Below are positions 13,401 through 23,491 of a stretch of DNA of 64,000 nucleotides, in pieces (position 1 is the stretch's first letter; each line of letters begins with the position of its first letter). The notes below the pieces were generated by a model. That model ran no database searches. It was not told the origin of the DNA and saw only the letters and a list, made by a program, of their open reading frames with translations. The position numbers and the translations under genes are program-made. The stretch spans positions 20,672,140 to 20,736,139 of the forward strand of contig OZ007507.1 of assembly GCA_963931865.1 (NCBI GenBank). Direction: 5' to 3'. The DNA comes from Axinella damicornis. Its lineage: Eukaryota > Porifera > Demospongiae > Axinellida > Axinellidae.

Positions 13401-16400
13401 CAGGGGGGACCCCTCGTGGGACCAGGTGATGGTGGGAGGGGGGACGGCATTGTAGGTGCAGGACAGGGTGAGGGTGCCGTTAACAGGGGAGAGGTGCGGG
13501 GACATGACAGGCGTGGCGACATCAGGCGCAACTGTGAGTATATGGGAGTGCATGCGCATTAGTGTGCATGCACATGACTCTGAGTGTGTGTATGCATATA
13601 ACCATTATCTATGGTGTTTGTGTACATGTGGGTGTATATGCATGTGTTTGCATGGGGTACATGAGTGTGAATATACATGTACATGCACGTGTGTGTACTC
13701 AGGCCAGCACCAGCAGCTAGGAATTGGCCACAGTGTACATGCGGTGCACCACTCTGTCCCTCCCTCCCTCTCCCTCCTCTCCTTCCTCTCTCACGCTCTC
13801 TGTCCTCCCTCATGCTTCATCTCTCTCTCCCTCCCTCCTCTCGTTCCCTCCTAGTCTTGGTACCAGACCCTCGCACGCGGAGGAGGGTCTGGTGAACTTG
13901 CATACATAAAAATTTGGAACGCCGTGGAATTTTGGTGGGAAGAATTTGCTGTTTGATTACATATTTTTTCACGCAAACACGAGCAACATCGCGAATTGGA
14001 GTGGCAGGGGGCTATAGACAGCGATTGAAGTGACGTTCACCAAGCTTGGATACCCCGCAGCGAATCCCGAGCAGCTATGAAGGAGTTCATAAAAGGGAAG
14101 ACATCTTCATTTCCACGCCGACTGGCAGCCCTCTGCTACGGTAGTCTGCCACTTGTGTTCGACTATTTGCGCAGCGGTTCCACATCGATGTCTATTGTTG
14201 TTGTCGTAAGCCCTCTGAAGGCGCTCATGCTGGATCAGGTAACATGTAAACATCTTCTACACACAGGGCCAGGTATCAGCTGCGTTCTGGGGTGCCCTAC
14301 TTCCTGCATAATCGGTCCAAAGCAGCGGTAGTGCTCTCCAAGGTACCAACATTCTGTCGGCTCTTCCAATCGTCGATCTGGCAGGAACAGAGTCAACAAG
14401 GATCGCAAGGTCTACTGCCTGTAGCTGCCACAGTTTCAGTAGAAATTGAGCTCATGCAGTTCTCGCACCTACTTGTATATTAATCAACGCCTTCAATTAT
14501 CACTCAGGAAACCTGTATACATCAGCATATCCCATAAACAGTTCATGTATGCAAGTTCACCAGACCCTCCTCAGCGTGTGAGGGTCTGGTACCAAGACTA
14601 GTTCCCTCCCTCCTCTCTCTCCCTCCCTCCTCTCTCTCCTTCCCTCCTCTCTTCCTCCCCCCTCTCTCTCCCTCTCCCTCCTCTCTCCCTCCCTTCCTCG
14701 TCTCTCTCCCTCCCTGCCTTACACCCTCCTCTAGACAAAGATGGCTCACATTGTACGATGATATTTACAGCTGAGGAGACCGTGTTATTGCGATCGTCCT
14801 GAAGAGTGCAGTTATACTCTCCAGTGTAATTCCGTGAGATGTTTGTAAACTGCAGAGTCTCTCTTTGCACTTGCAACTGTGAGCTTTGTTCGTTCGACAC
14901 CACCGACCCGTTCGCAAACCAGTTCACGGCCGTCACAGGATCTGACAGACTGCGATCACAGGTCAGCAAGAAGCTATCTGACTCATTGACTGTTGTTGGA
15001 CCAGCTATCACTGGAGGCACTAAACCTGACGCAGAGAGAATACAAAATGTCTTCATCACATGATCAGCACACACAGGACCATAATACATTGTGGTGACCA
15101 TCATGCTCACCAACCACACCCACAAGATATGGACCACTTACATTTGTTACATAATCACCATGGCAACCGCAGCATTTTGGTGGTCAAGGCTGTGTACACG
15201 TACCCAGGCTCTTTCTCGCGCACGGTAAGAGGAAATGAGCCTGGGTACGAGGCTAGTGTACAAGCGAGTGAAGCTACTTGTGATATTAATCTCCTTGTGT
15301 CACACCTGACATGGTCTATTATGTGTGATGCAGGCTATGGATGTGAGTGTGCATACCTCTGCGACTCAGTAAGATGCGGTACTGCAGGAGTGCTCCAGAA
15401 GTACGCTCACACAGCAACGTCCTCTGGTTCGCAAATGCAAGTCCTGTGTTGGGGACTATTGTAATGGGGTCAAAAATAGTAAGTACTCCTCCGTTCACTT
15501 CTCCATCAGAGGGATTAATCTGGGCTGGAAGATTGCCGTCTAGTATCCTCCACAGAGTGTTCGGGTCCTCAACACCGTCAAATACACACCTGAAGCATGT
15601 TCGAACACCGGCTTCCACAAGGTAGTTACCAAATCCTGCCGTAGTGGTGAATGTCTGATCGCACTGTGAATTGGCTGTAACGTGATGGGGGAGAAAGCAG
15701 CTAGCTATAATCATAACAATATTGTAGATTCTCTAGCCACATGTTAACAAAGCAATCCGAAACATTTCTTAGGAATTGAATTCCTTGTGATGTGCAGGTG
15801 GCTAGCTATAGGAAATTACGTCTTGGAGTTGGAGATGGTGTTGGAGATGGTGTTGGAGATGCTGTTGGAGATGGTGTTGGAGACGGTGTAGTCACATTCT
15901 CTGCAGGAGATAAAATTAGTCACATGTAAATGCACATTGCCACTCATAGCGGTACTATAAAATTCTAAACAGCAGATACCACAATACTGGATGATATTAT
16001 GGCATGCATACCTAATTATAAAAACGTAAAGAGATGTACGTAAGGATAGCAGAACAGTAAAAGCAGGGAGGAACGATAGCATGCAACAGTTCAGTATACA
16101 TCCCCACCCTACAGATACTTTCACATAGTGCTTTGAATTCAACAGACATGTGTCTGTAGAATTCATTCCTGCATGTGTGCAGCTAATTCTTCACCACAGC
16201 TAGTCCTCACCAAAACAGGAAATCAAGGGATCTCCGGTAAACCCGGGGCTGCAAGCACAGACAACACTAGAGTCTCCTCTGGTACATTGAGCATTGGCAC
16301 CGCACGGGGAGGGGTCACACGGATCTGCACATAGAACCACACAAGAGAAAATGTCTGGGTGCACTCTGTGTGTGTGTACATGATATTTTACTCAAATCGT

Positions 16401-19400
16401 ATCTCTATCTTTATAATTGAAATTGCAACCCTCTTACGTGTCCCACAAACATCCTAGAGACAACATGACACAAGGATTGCAGTCAAGAGAAGGCAGTCAC
16501 TAACGCAAGGGGAGAGAGGTCAGACCTTGCACAGTGACTTCGATGTTGACACTGGAACTGCCAACCACGTTGGTGGCACCACACGTGTACGTCCCTCCCT
16601 CTCCTTGTCCAAGCTCATCACGACTCAGGTCTGAGCGTGAGGTTGTGGAGGTGATAGTAATACGAGGGTCATTCGGGTCCAGGGGGGACCCCTCGTGGGA
16701 CCAGGTGATGGTGGGAGGGGGGACGGCATTGTAGGTGCAGGACAGGGTGAGGGTGCCGTTAACAGGGGAGAGGTGCGGGGACATGACAGGCGTGGCGACA
16801 TCAGGCGCAACTGTGAGCATATGGGAGTGCATGCGCATTAGTGTGCATGCACATGACTCTGAGTGTGTGTATGCATATAACCATTATCTATGGTGTTTGT
16901 GTACATGTGGGTGTACGTGCATGTGTTTGCATGGGGTGCATGAGTGTGAATATACATGTACATGCACGTGTGTGTACTCAGGCCAGCACCAGCAGCTAGG
17001 AATTGGCCACAGTGTACATACGGTGCACCACTCTGTCCCTCCCTCCCTCTCCCTCCTCTCCTTCCTCTCTCACGCTCTCTGTCCTCCCTCATGCTTCATC
17101 TCTCTCTCCCTCCCTCCTCTCGTTCCCTCCTAGTCTCGGTACCAGACCCTCGCACGCGGAGGAGGGTCTGGTGAACTTGCATACACAAAAATTTGAACGC
17201 CGTGGAATTTCGGTGGGAAGAATTTGCTGCTCGATTACATATTTTTTCACGCAAACACGAGCAACATCGCGAATTGGAGTGACAGGGGGCTATAGACAGC
17301 GATTGAAGTGACGTTCACCAAGCTTGGATACCCAGCAGCAAATCCCGAGCAGCTATACATCTTCATTTCCACGCCGACTGGCAGCCCTCTGCTACGGTAG
17401 TCTGCCACTTGTGTTCGACTATTTGCGCAGCAGTTCCACGTCGATGTCTATTGTTGTTGTCGTAAGCCCTCTGAAGGCGCTCATGCTGGATCAGGTACAT
17501 GTAAACATCTTCTACACACAGGGCCAGGTATCAGCTGCGTTCTGGAGTGCCCTACTTCCTGCATAATCGGTCCAAAGCAGCGGTAGTGCTCTCCAAGGTA
17601 CCAACATTCCGTCGGCTCTTCCAATCGTCGATCTGGCAGGAACAGAGTCGACAAGGATCGCAAGGTCTACTGCCTGTAGCTGCCAGTTTCAGTAGAAATT
17701 GAGCTCATGCAGTTCTCGCACCTACTTGTATATTAATCAACGCCTTCAATTATCACTCAGGAAACCTGTATACATCAGCATATCCCATAAACAGTTCATG
17801 TATGCAAGTTCACCAGACCCTCCTCAGCGTGTGAGGGTCCGGTACCAAGACTAGTTCCCTCCTCCTCTCTCTCCCTCCCTCCTCTCTCTCCTTCCCTCCT
17901 CTCTTCCTCCCCCCCCTCTCTCTCCCTCCCCCTCTCTCTCCCTCCTCTCTCCCTCCTTTCCTCATCTCTCTCCCTCCCTGCCTTACACCCACTTCTCCCT
18001 TAACCACACAGTCACACACCCTCTAGACAAAGATGGCTTACATTGTATGATGATATTTACAGCTGAGGAGACCGTGTTATTGCGATCGTCCTGAAGAGTG
18101 CAGTTATACTCTCCAGTGTAATTCCGTGAGATGTTTGTAAACTGCAGAGTCTCTCTTTGCACTTGCAGCTGTGAGCTTTGTTCGTTCGACACCACCGACC
18201 CATTCACAAACCAGTTCAAGGCCGTCACAGGATCTGACAGACTGCGATCACAGGTCAGCAAGAAGCTATCTGACTCATTGACTGTTGTTGGACCAGCTAT
18301 CACTGGAGGCACTAAACCTGATGCAGAGAGAACACAAAATGTCTTCATCACATGATCAGCACACACAGGACCATAATACATTGTGGTGACCATCATGCTC
18401 ACCAACCACACCCACAAGATATGGACCACTTACATTTGTTACATAATCACCATGGCAACCGCAGCATTTTGGTGGTCAAGGCTGTGTACACGTACCCAGG
18501 CTCTTTCTCGCGCACGGTAAGAGGAAATGAGCCTGGGTACGAGGCTAGTGTACAAGCGAGTGAAGCTACTTGTGATATTAATCTCCTTGTGTCACACCTG
18601 ACATGGTCTATTATGTGTGATGCAGGCTATGGATGTGAGTGTGCATACCTCTGCGACTCAGTAAGATGCGGTACTGCAGGAGTGCTCCAGAAGTACGCTC
18701 ACACAGCAACGTCCTCTGGTTCGCAAATGCAAGTCCTGTGTTGGGGACTATTGTAATGGGGTCAAAAATAGTAAGTACTCCTCCGTTCACTTCTCCATCA
18801 GAGGGATTAATCTGGGCTGGAAGATTGCCGTCTAGTATCCTCCACAGAGTGTTCGGGTCCTCAACACCGTCAAATACACACCTGAAGCATGTTCGAACAC
18901 CGGCTTCCACAAGGTAGTTACCAAATCCTGCCGTAGTGGTGAATGTCTGATCGCACTGTGAATTGGCTGTAACGTGATGGGGGAGAAAGCAGCTAGCTAT
19001 AATCATAACAATATTGTAGATTCTCTAGCCACATGTTAACAAAGCAATCCGAAACATTTCTTAGGAATTGAATTCCTTGTGATGTGCAGGTGGCTAGCTA
19101 TAGGAAATTACGTCTTGGAGTTGGAGATGGTGTTGGAGATGGTGTTGGAGATGCTGTTGGAGATGGTGTTGGAGACGGTGTAGTCACATTCTCTGCAGGA
19201 GATAAAATTAGTCACATGTAAATGCACATTGCCACTCATAGCGGTACTATAAAATTCTAAACAGCAGATACCACAATACTGGATGATATTATGGCATGCA
19301 TACCTAATTATAAAAACGTAAAGAGATGTACGTAAGGATAGCAGAACAGTAAAAGCAGGGAGGAACGATAGCATGCAACAGTTCAGTATACATCCCCACC

Positions 19401-22145
19401 CTACAGATACTTTCACATAGTGCTTTGAATTCAACAGACATGTGTCTGTAGAATTCATTCCTGCATGTGTGCAGCTAATTCTTCACCACAGCTAGTCCTC
19501 ACCAAAACAGGAAATCAAGGGATCTCCGGTAAACCCGGGGCTGCAAGCACAGACAACACTAGAGTCTCCTCTGGTACATTGAGCATTGGCACCGCACGGG
19601 GAGGGGTCACACGGATCTGCACATAGAACCACACAAGAGAAAATGTCTGGGTGCACTCTGTGTGTGTGTACATGATATTTTACTCAAATCGTATCTCTAT
19701 CTTTATAATTGAAATTGCAACCCTCTTACGTGTCCCACAAACATCCTAGAGACAACATGACACAAGGATTGCAGTCAAGAGAAGGCAGTCACTAACGCAA
19801 GGGGAGAGAGGTCAGACCTTGCACAGTGACTTCGATGTTGACACTGGAACTGCCAACCACGTTGGTGGCACCACACGTGTACGTCCCTCCCTCTCCTTGT
19901 CCAAGCTCATCACGACTCAGGTCTGAGCGTGAGGTTGTGGAGGTGATAGTAATACGAGGGTCATTCGGGTCCAGGGGGGACCCCTCGTGGGACCAGGTGA
20001 TGGTGGGAGGGGGGACGGCATTGTAGGTGCAGGACAGGGTGAGGGTGCCGTTAACAGGGGAGAGGTGCGGGGACATGACAGGCGTGGCGACATCAGGCGC
20101 AACTGTGAGCATATGGGAGTGCATGCGCATTAGTGTGCATGCACATGACTCTGAGTGTGTGTATGCATATAACCATTATCTATGGTGTTTGTGTACATGT
20201 GGGTGTACGTGCATGTGTTTGCATGGGGTGCATGAGTGTGAATATACATGTACATGCACGTGTGTGTACTCAGGCCAGCACCAGCAGCTAGGAATTGGCC
20301 ACAGTGTACATACGGTGCACCACTCTGTCCCTCCCTCCCTCTCCCTCCTCTCCTTCCTCTCTCACGCTCTCTGTCCTCCCTCATGCTTCATCTCTCTCTC
20401 CCTCCCTCCTCTCGTTCCCTCCTAGTCTCGGTACCAGACCCTCGCACGCGGAGGAGGGTCTGGTGAACTTGCATACACAAAATTTGAACGCCGTGGAATT
20501 TCGGTGGGAAGAATTTGCTGCTCGATTACATATTTTTTCACGCAAACACGAGCAACATCGCGAATTGGAGTGACAGGGGGCTATAGACAGCGATTGAAGT
20601 GACGTTCACCAAGCTTGGATACCCAGCAGCAAATCCCGAGCAGCTATACATCTTCATTTCCACGCCGACTGGCAGCCCTCTGCTACGGTAGTCTGCCACT
20701 TGTGTTCGACTATTTGCGCAGCAGTTCCACGTCGATGTCTATTGTTGTTGTCGTAAGCCCTCTGAAGGCGCTCATGCTGGATCAGGTACATGTAAACATC
20801 TTCTACACACAGGGCCAGGTATCAGCTGCGTTCTGGAGTGCCCTACTTCCTGCATAATCGGTCCAAAGCAGCGGTAGTGCTCTCCAAGGTACCAACATTC
20901 CGTCGGCTCTTCCAATCGTCGATCTGGCAGGAACAGAGTCGACAAGGATCGCAAGGTCTACTGCCTGTAGCTGCCAGTTTCAGTAGAAATTGAGCTCATG
21001 CAGTTCTCGCACCTACTTGTATATTAATCAACGCCTTCAATTATCACTCAGGAAACCTGTATACATCAGCATATCCCATAAACAGTTCATGTATGCAAGT
21101 TCACCAGACCCTCCTCAGCGTGTGAGGGTCCGGTACCAAGACTAGTTCCCTCCTCCTCTCTCTCCCTCCCTCCTCTCTCTCCTTCCCTCCTCTCTTCCTC
21201 CCCCCCCCTCTCTCTCCCTCCCCCTCTCTCTCCCTCCTCTCTCCCTCCTTTCCTCATCTCTCTCCCTCCCTGCCTTACACCCACTTCTCCCTTAACCACA
21301 CAGTCACACACCCTCTAGACAAAGATGGCTTACATTGTATGATGATATTTACAGCTGAGGAGACCGTGTTATTGCGATCGTCCTGAAGAGTGCAGTTATA
21401 CTCTCCAGTGTAATTCCGTGAGATGTTTGTAAACTGCAGAGTCTCTCTTTGCACTTGCAGCTGTGAGCTTTGTTCGTTCGACACCACCGACCCATTCACA
21501 AACCAGTTCAAGGCCGTCACAGGATCTGACAGACTGCGATCACAGGTCAGCAAGAAGCTATCTGACTCATTGACTGTTGTTGGACCAGCTATCACTGGAG
21601 GCACTAAACCTGATGCAGAGAGAACACAAAATGTCTTCATCACATGATCAGCACACACAGGACCATAATACATTGTGGTGACCATCATGCTCACCAACCA
21701 CACCCACAAGATTAATATTGAATAGACCACTTAAAGGCTGCAGGCTATGGATGTAAGTGTGCATACCTCTGCGAGTCAGAAAGATGCGGTACTGCAGGAA
21801 TGCTCCAGAAACACGGTCACACAGCAACGTCCTCTGGTTCTGAAGTGCAACTCCTGTGTTGGGTACTATCGTAATGGGGTCAGAAATAGTAAGTACTCCT
21901 CCGTTCACTTCTCCATCAGAGGAATTAATTGCGACTGGAATATTGCCGTCTAGTATCCTCCACAGAGTGTTTGGGTCCTCAACACCGTCAAATACACACC
22001 TGAAGCATGTTACAACACCGGCTTCCACACGGTAGCTATCAAATCTTGTCGTAGTGGTGAATGTCTGCTCGCACTGTGAATTGGCTGTAACGTGATGGGG
22101 GAGAAAGCAGCTAGCTATAATCACAACAATATTGTAGAACCCAAG

Positions 22146-22183
<38 letters not shown>

Positions 22184-23279
22184 TCCAAATATTTACCACA
22201 TGCTAGCTGCACCTATAAATGAACAGCCTCATTCCCAGGCTCTCTCCTCCAGAAGAGAGTCTGGGACCGAGGCTAATAGCTAATAAACGATTGTCTGACG
22301 ACGGCAGCAAGATGACCCTGTATGCAGACGACGTGCTATTGTACAGATACATTGAAACACCTCAGGACTATCAAACGCTCCAAGATGACCTAAACTCCAT
22401 CTCAGAATGGGTATCGGAAAATCACCTCAGCTTCAATGTAAGCAATTTCTAGAAAAAGAGACCCTCTTCAATGTCCAGGAGTTGACTGTTTGTGGTCAAG
22501 TATTTGAACAGGTGGAATATTTGGGTGTACTACTCACCTCTGACCTGACATGGTCTAAGCACACTGAAACCATTTGCTCTAAGGCCAAGAAACTCTTGGG
22601 TATACTATGATATATCACGCTTCTCAGAACATTAAAACCTTGACACTCTATTGCATCTGTTTGAAAACATGGTTTGGCCACATCCTGAGTACGCTTCCCG
22701 GGTATGGGACCCATACCTTCAGAAAGATATCAAACTGCTTGAGGGAGTCCAGAAGTTTGCCCTCAGGATATGTAGCAAGAGCTATTACATGAGCTATGAG
22801 GACCTACTGGACACCTTCCAACTTCCTGACCTATCAACGAGGAGACTTTATCTGAGACTATCAGTACTGTTTAAGATTGTACACGAGTCATTCTTTTTCC
22901 CCTCCAACATTTTTGTAACCATGAACTCCACATCACGTCAGGCTTAACCGTACATGTATCGTCAACCTTTTGCTCATGCCAACTCCTTCGATCCTTTATT
23001 CATTTGTGCCTCACACTATCTCTGCATGGAATGCTGACTATTTAGAATGTATTTATTTCCTCATTCTACGTATTAAAGCTTACCTTAGATTTTACTACCA
23101 TGTTGTTTTTGTGTGTCTTCTCATTAGCTATATTTCTTGTATCCCTTACTGTTGCATAAATTTTCATAGAAAAAAAAAGAAAAAATACCTATCACAATCT
23201 ACCCGTCTTCACCTGGTCTACAGTGCAGCGCCGCCAGCAGTGCTGCGAGGTACAACGCAGTTCTCTTCCAATCATCCAT
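10415..23279 (-). CDS. gene B: secreted protein with three N-Ig-Ig-EGF-stalk modules
   Basis: Exons (minus): 23279-23213; module 1: 22084-21767, 21609-21334, 20102-19818, 19616-19503, 19192-19112; module 2: 18966-18649, 18317-18042, 16810-16526, 16324-16211, 15900-15820; module 3: 15674-15357, 15025-14750, 13531-13247, 13050-12937, 12626-12498; then 12186-12055, 11706-11443, 10530-10415. All junctions are phase 1 and the total is 3849 nt (1282 aa plus stop). The order is signal peptide, then three times [Cys-rich N domain (CFRCVFDGVEDPNTLW), Ig, Ig (GTYTCGATN), EGF (DPCDPSPCGANAQC), Thr/Pro/Ser stalk (TPSPTPSPT)]. A C-terminal module follows, with GLPAGDHVLRVVAVDP and IKIIPEGCGRR. No transmembrane segment is visible, so it is probably secreted. 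Each module holds a transposon in the intron between its two Ig exons. Adhesion or recognition function is inferred from domains; I do not recognise a named family. Confidence 0.75.
11141..11214. mobile_element. 74-bp perfect palindrome, TAGCCTCG hairpin element
   Basis: Two 37-bp arms (tagcctcgtacccagtccca...tttacgtcg and its exact complement) meet without a spacer. The flanks gttggtgag and gtagatgag match at 7 of 9 positions, consistent with a 9-bp target duplication. It lies in the last intron of gene B. Confidence 0.85.
12498..12626 (-). repeat. 12-bp coding minisatellite (Pro/Ser/Thr stalk, module 3)
   Basis: The stalk exon consists of units ggagatggtgtt / ggagatgctgtt (reverse: TPSP / TASP codons). 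Module 3 has 129 nt against 81 nt in modules 1 and 2, so stalk length varies by whole codons. The composition suits an O-glycosylated mucin-like linker. Confidence 0.8.
13852..14600 (+). mobile_element. 749-bp TIR element with RecQ-like helicase fragment, copy 1
   Basis: The ends are tagtcttggtaccagaccct and its complement agggtctggtaccaagacta, flanked by the perfect 9-bp duplication GTTCCCTCC (13843-13851 and 14601-14609). Terminal similarity continues inward to cttgcatac. Inside, on the plus strand, is a segment resembling SF2/RecQ helicase motif Ia (SIVVVVSPLKALMLDQV), preceded by CYGSLPLVFDYLR. There is no complete gene and no transposase, so the element is non-autonomous. The 9-bp duplication points to the Mutator-like superfamily (inference). 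It sits in the intron between the Ig exons of module 3 of gene B. Confidence 0.85.
15184..15258. mobile_element. decayed TAGCCTCG-type hairpin, also at 18476-18550
   Basis: cgtacccaggctc and gagcctgggtacgaggcta form imperfect arms around a short loop, flanked by gtgtaca on each side. The second copy arose through the 3.29-kb duplication. Confidence 0.65.
17131..17853 (+). mobile_element. TIR element with RecQ-like fragment, copy 2 (723 bp)
   Basis: Same ends as copy 1, flanked by GTTCCCTCC (17122-17130 and 17854-17862). Relative to copy 1 it has small internal deletions, including the segment encoding MKEFIKGK near the 5' end. The conserved VVVVSPLKALMLDQV stretch is kept. It lies in the equivalent intron of module 2. 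The shared target duplication shows that it spread by duplication of the host module, not by new insertion. Confidence 0.85.
20423..21144 (+). mobile_element. TIR element with RecQ-like fragment, copy 3 (722 bp)
   Basis: Essentially identical to copy 2 (one A fewer near 20482), with the same 9-bp flanks GTTCCCTCC (20414-20422 and 21145-21153). It is part of the 3.29-kb tandem duplication. Confidence 0.85.
22146..22181. repeat. poly(C) tract in gene B intron 1
   Basis: About 34 consecutive C residues at the position paralogous to the tract at 7140-7171 in gene A. Confidence 0.9.
22224..22276. mobile_element. TAGCCTCG-type hairpin remnant
   Basis: cagcctcattcccaggctct and agagtctgggaccgaggcta are imperfect inverted arms about 8 bp apart, immediately 5' of the LINE fragment. 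Confidence 0.55.
22277..23190 (+). mobile_element. 5'-truncated non-LTR retrotransposon (reverse transcriptase C-terminal part)
   Basis: The plus-strand translation has the catalytic YADD box (MTLYADDVLLYRYI), then VEYLGVLLTSDLTWSKH, then, in another frame, VWDPYLQKDIKLLEGVQKFA and CSKSYYMSYEDLL. That order is typical of the RT thumb and C-terminal region of CR1/Jockey-type LINEs. At least two frame changes and stops make it inactive. It ends in an A-rich tail (23170-23187). It sits in intron 1 of gene B, antisense to the gene, and is absent from intron 1 of gene A, so it arrived after the duplication. Confidence 0.8.
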
Positions 23280-23340
23280 GGTAGAGCTGCCCATCCGTAC
23301 AATTTGCTGGATGATTAGCGCTATAGCTTATTTCGCAGGA

Positions 23341-23482
23341 ATCACACTGAAACCATTTGCTCTAAGGCCAAGAAACTCTTGGGTATGATATATCGCGCTT
23401 CTCAGAACATTAAAACCTTGACACTCTATTGCATCTGTTTGAAAGCATGGTTTGGCCACATCCTGAGTACGCTTCCCGGGTA
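23341..23482 (+). mobile_element. second LINE fragment, left part
   Basis: It matches about 22559-22703 of the neighbouring LINE (acactgaaaccatttgctct...). It is interrupted by the 3.1-kb DNA element and resumes at 26626-26696. It lies in what was the shared promoter of gene B and the SGK gene. Confidence 0.8.
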
Positions 23483-23491
23483 TGGGACCCA

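Larger units (their letters stand above)
15030..21710. repeat. 3.29-kb direct tandem duplication inside gene B
   Basis: The segment from about 15030 to 18410 is repeated from about 18320 to 21700 with an offset of 3291-3292 bp. Differences are few (one A in an A-run near 17190/20482, C-run length near 17910/21200). Whole reading frames are identical in the two copies. Limits were estimated by eye. It carries one N exon, stalk, EGF, Ig, the helicase-fragment transposon and Ig, which is one phase-compatible protein module. Confidence 0.85.
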
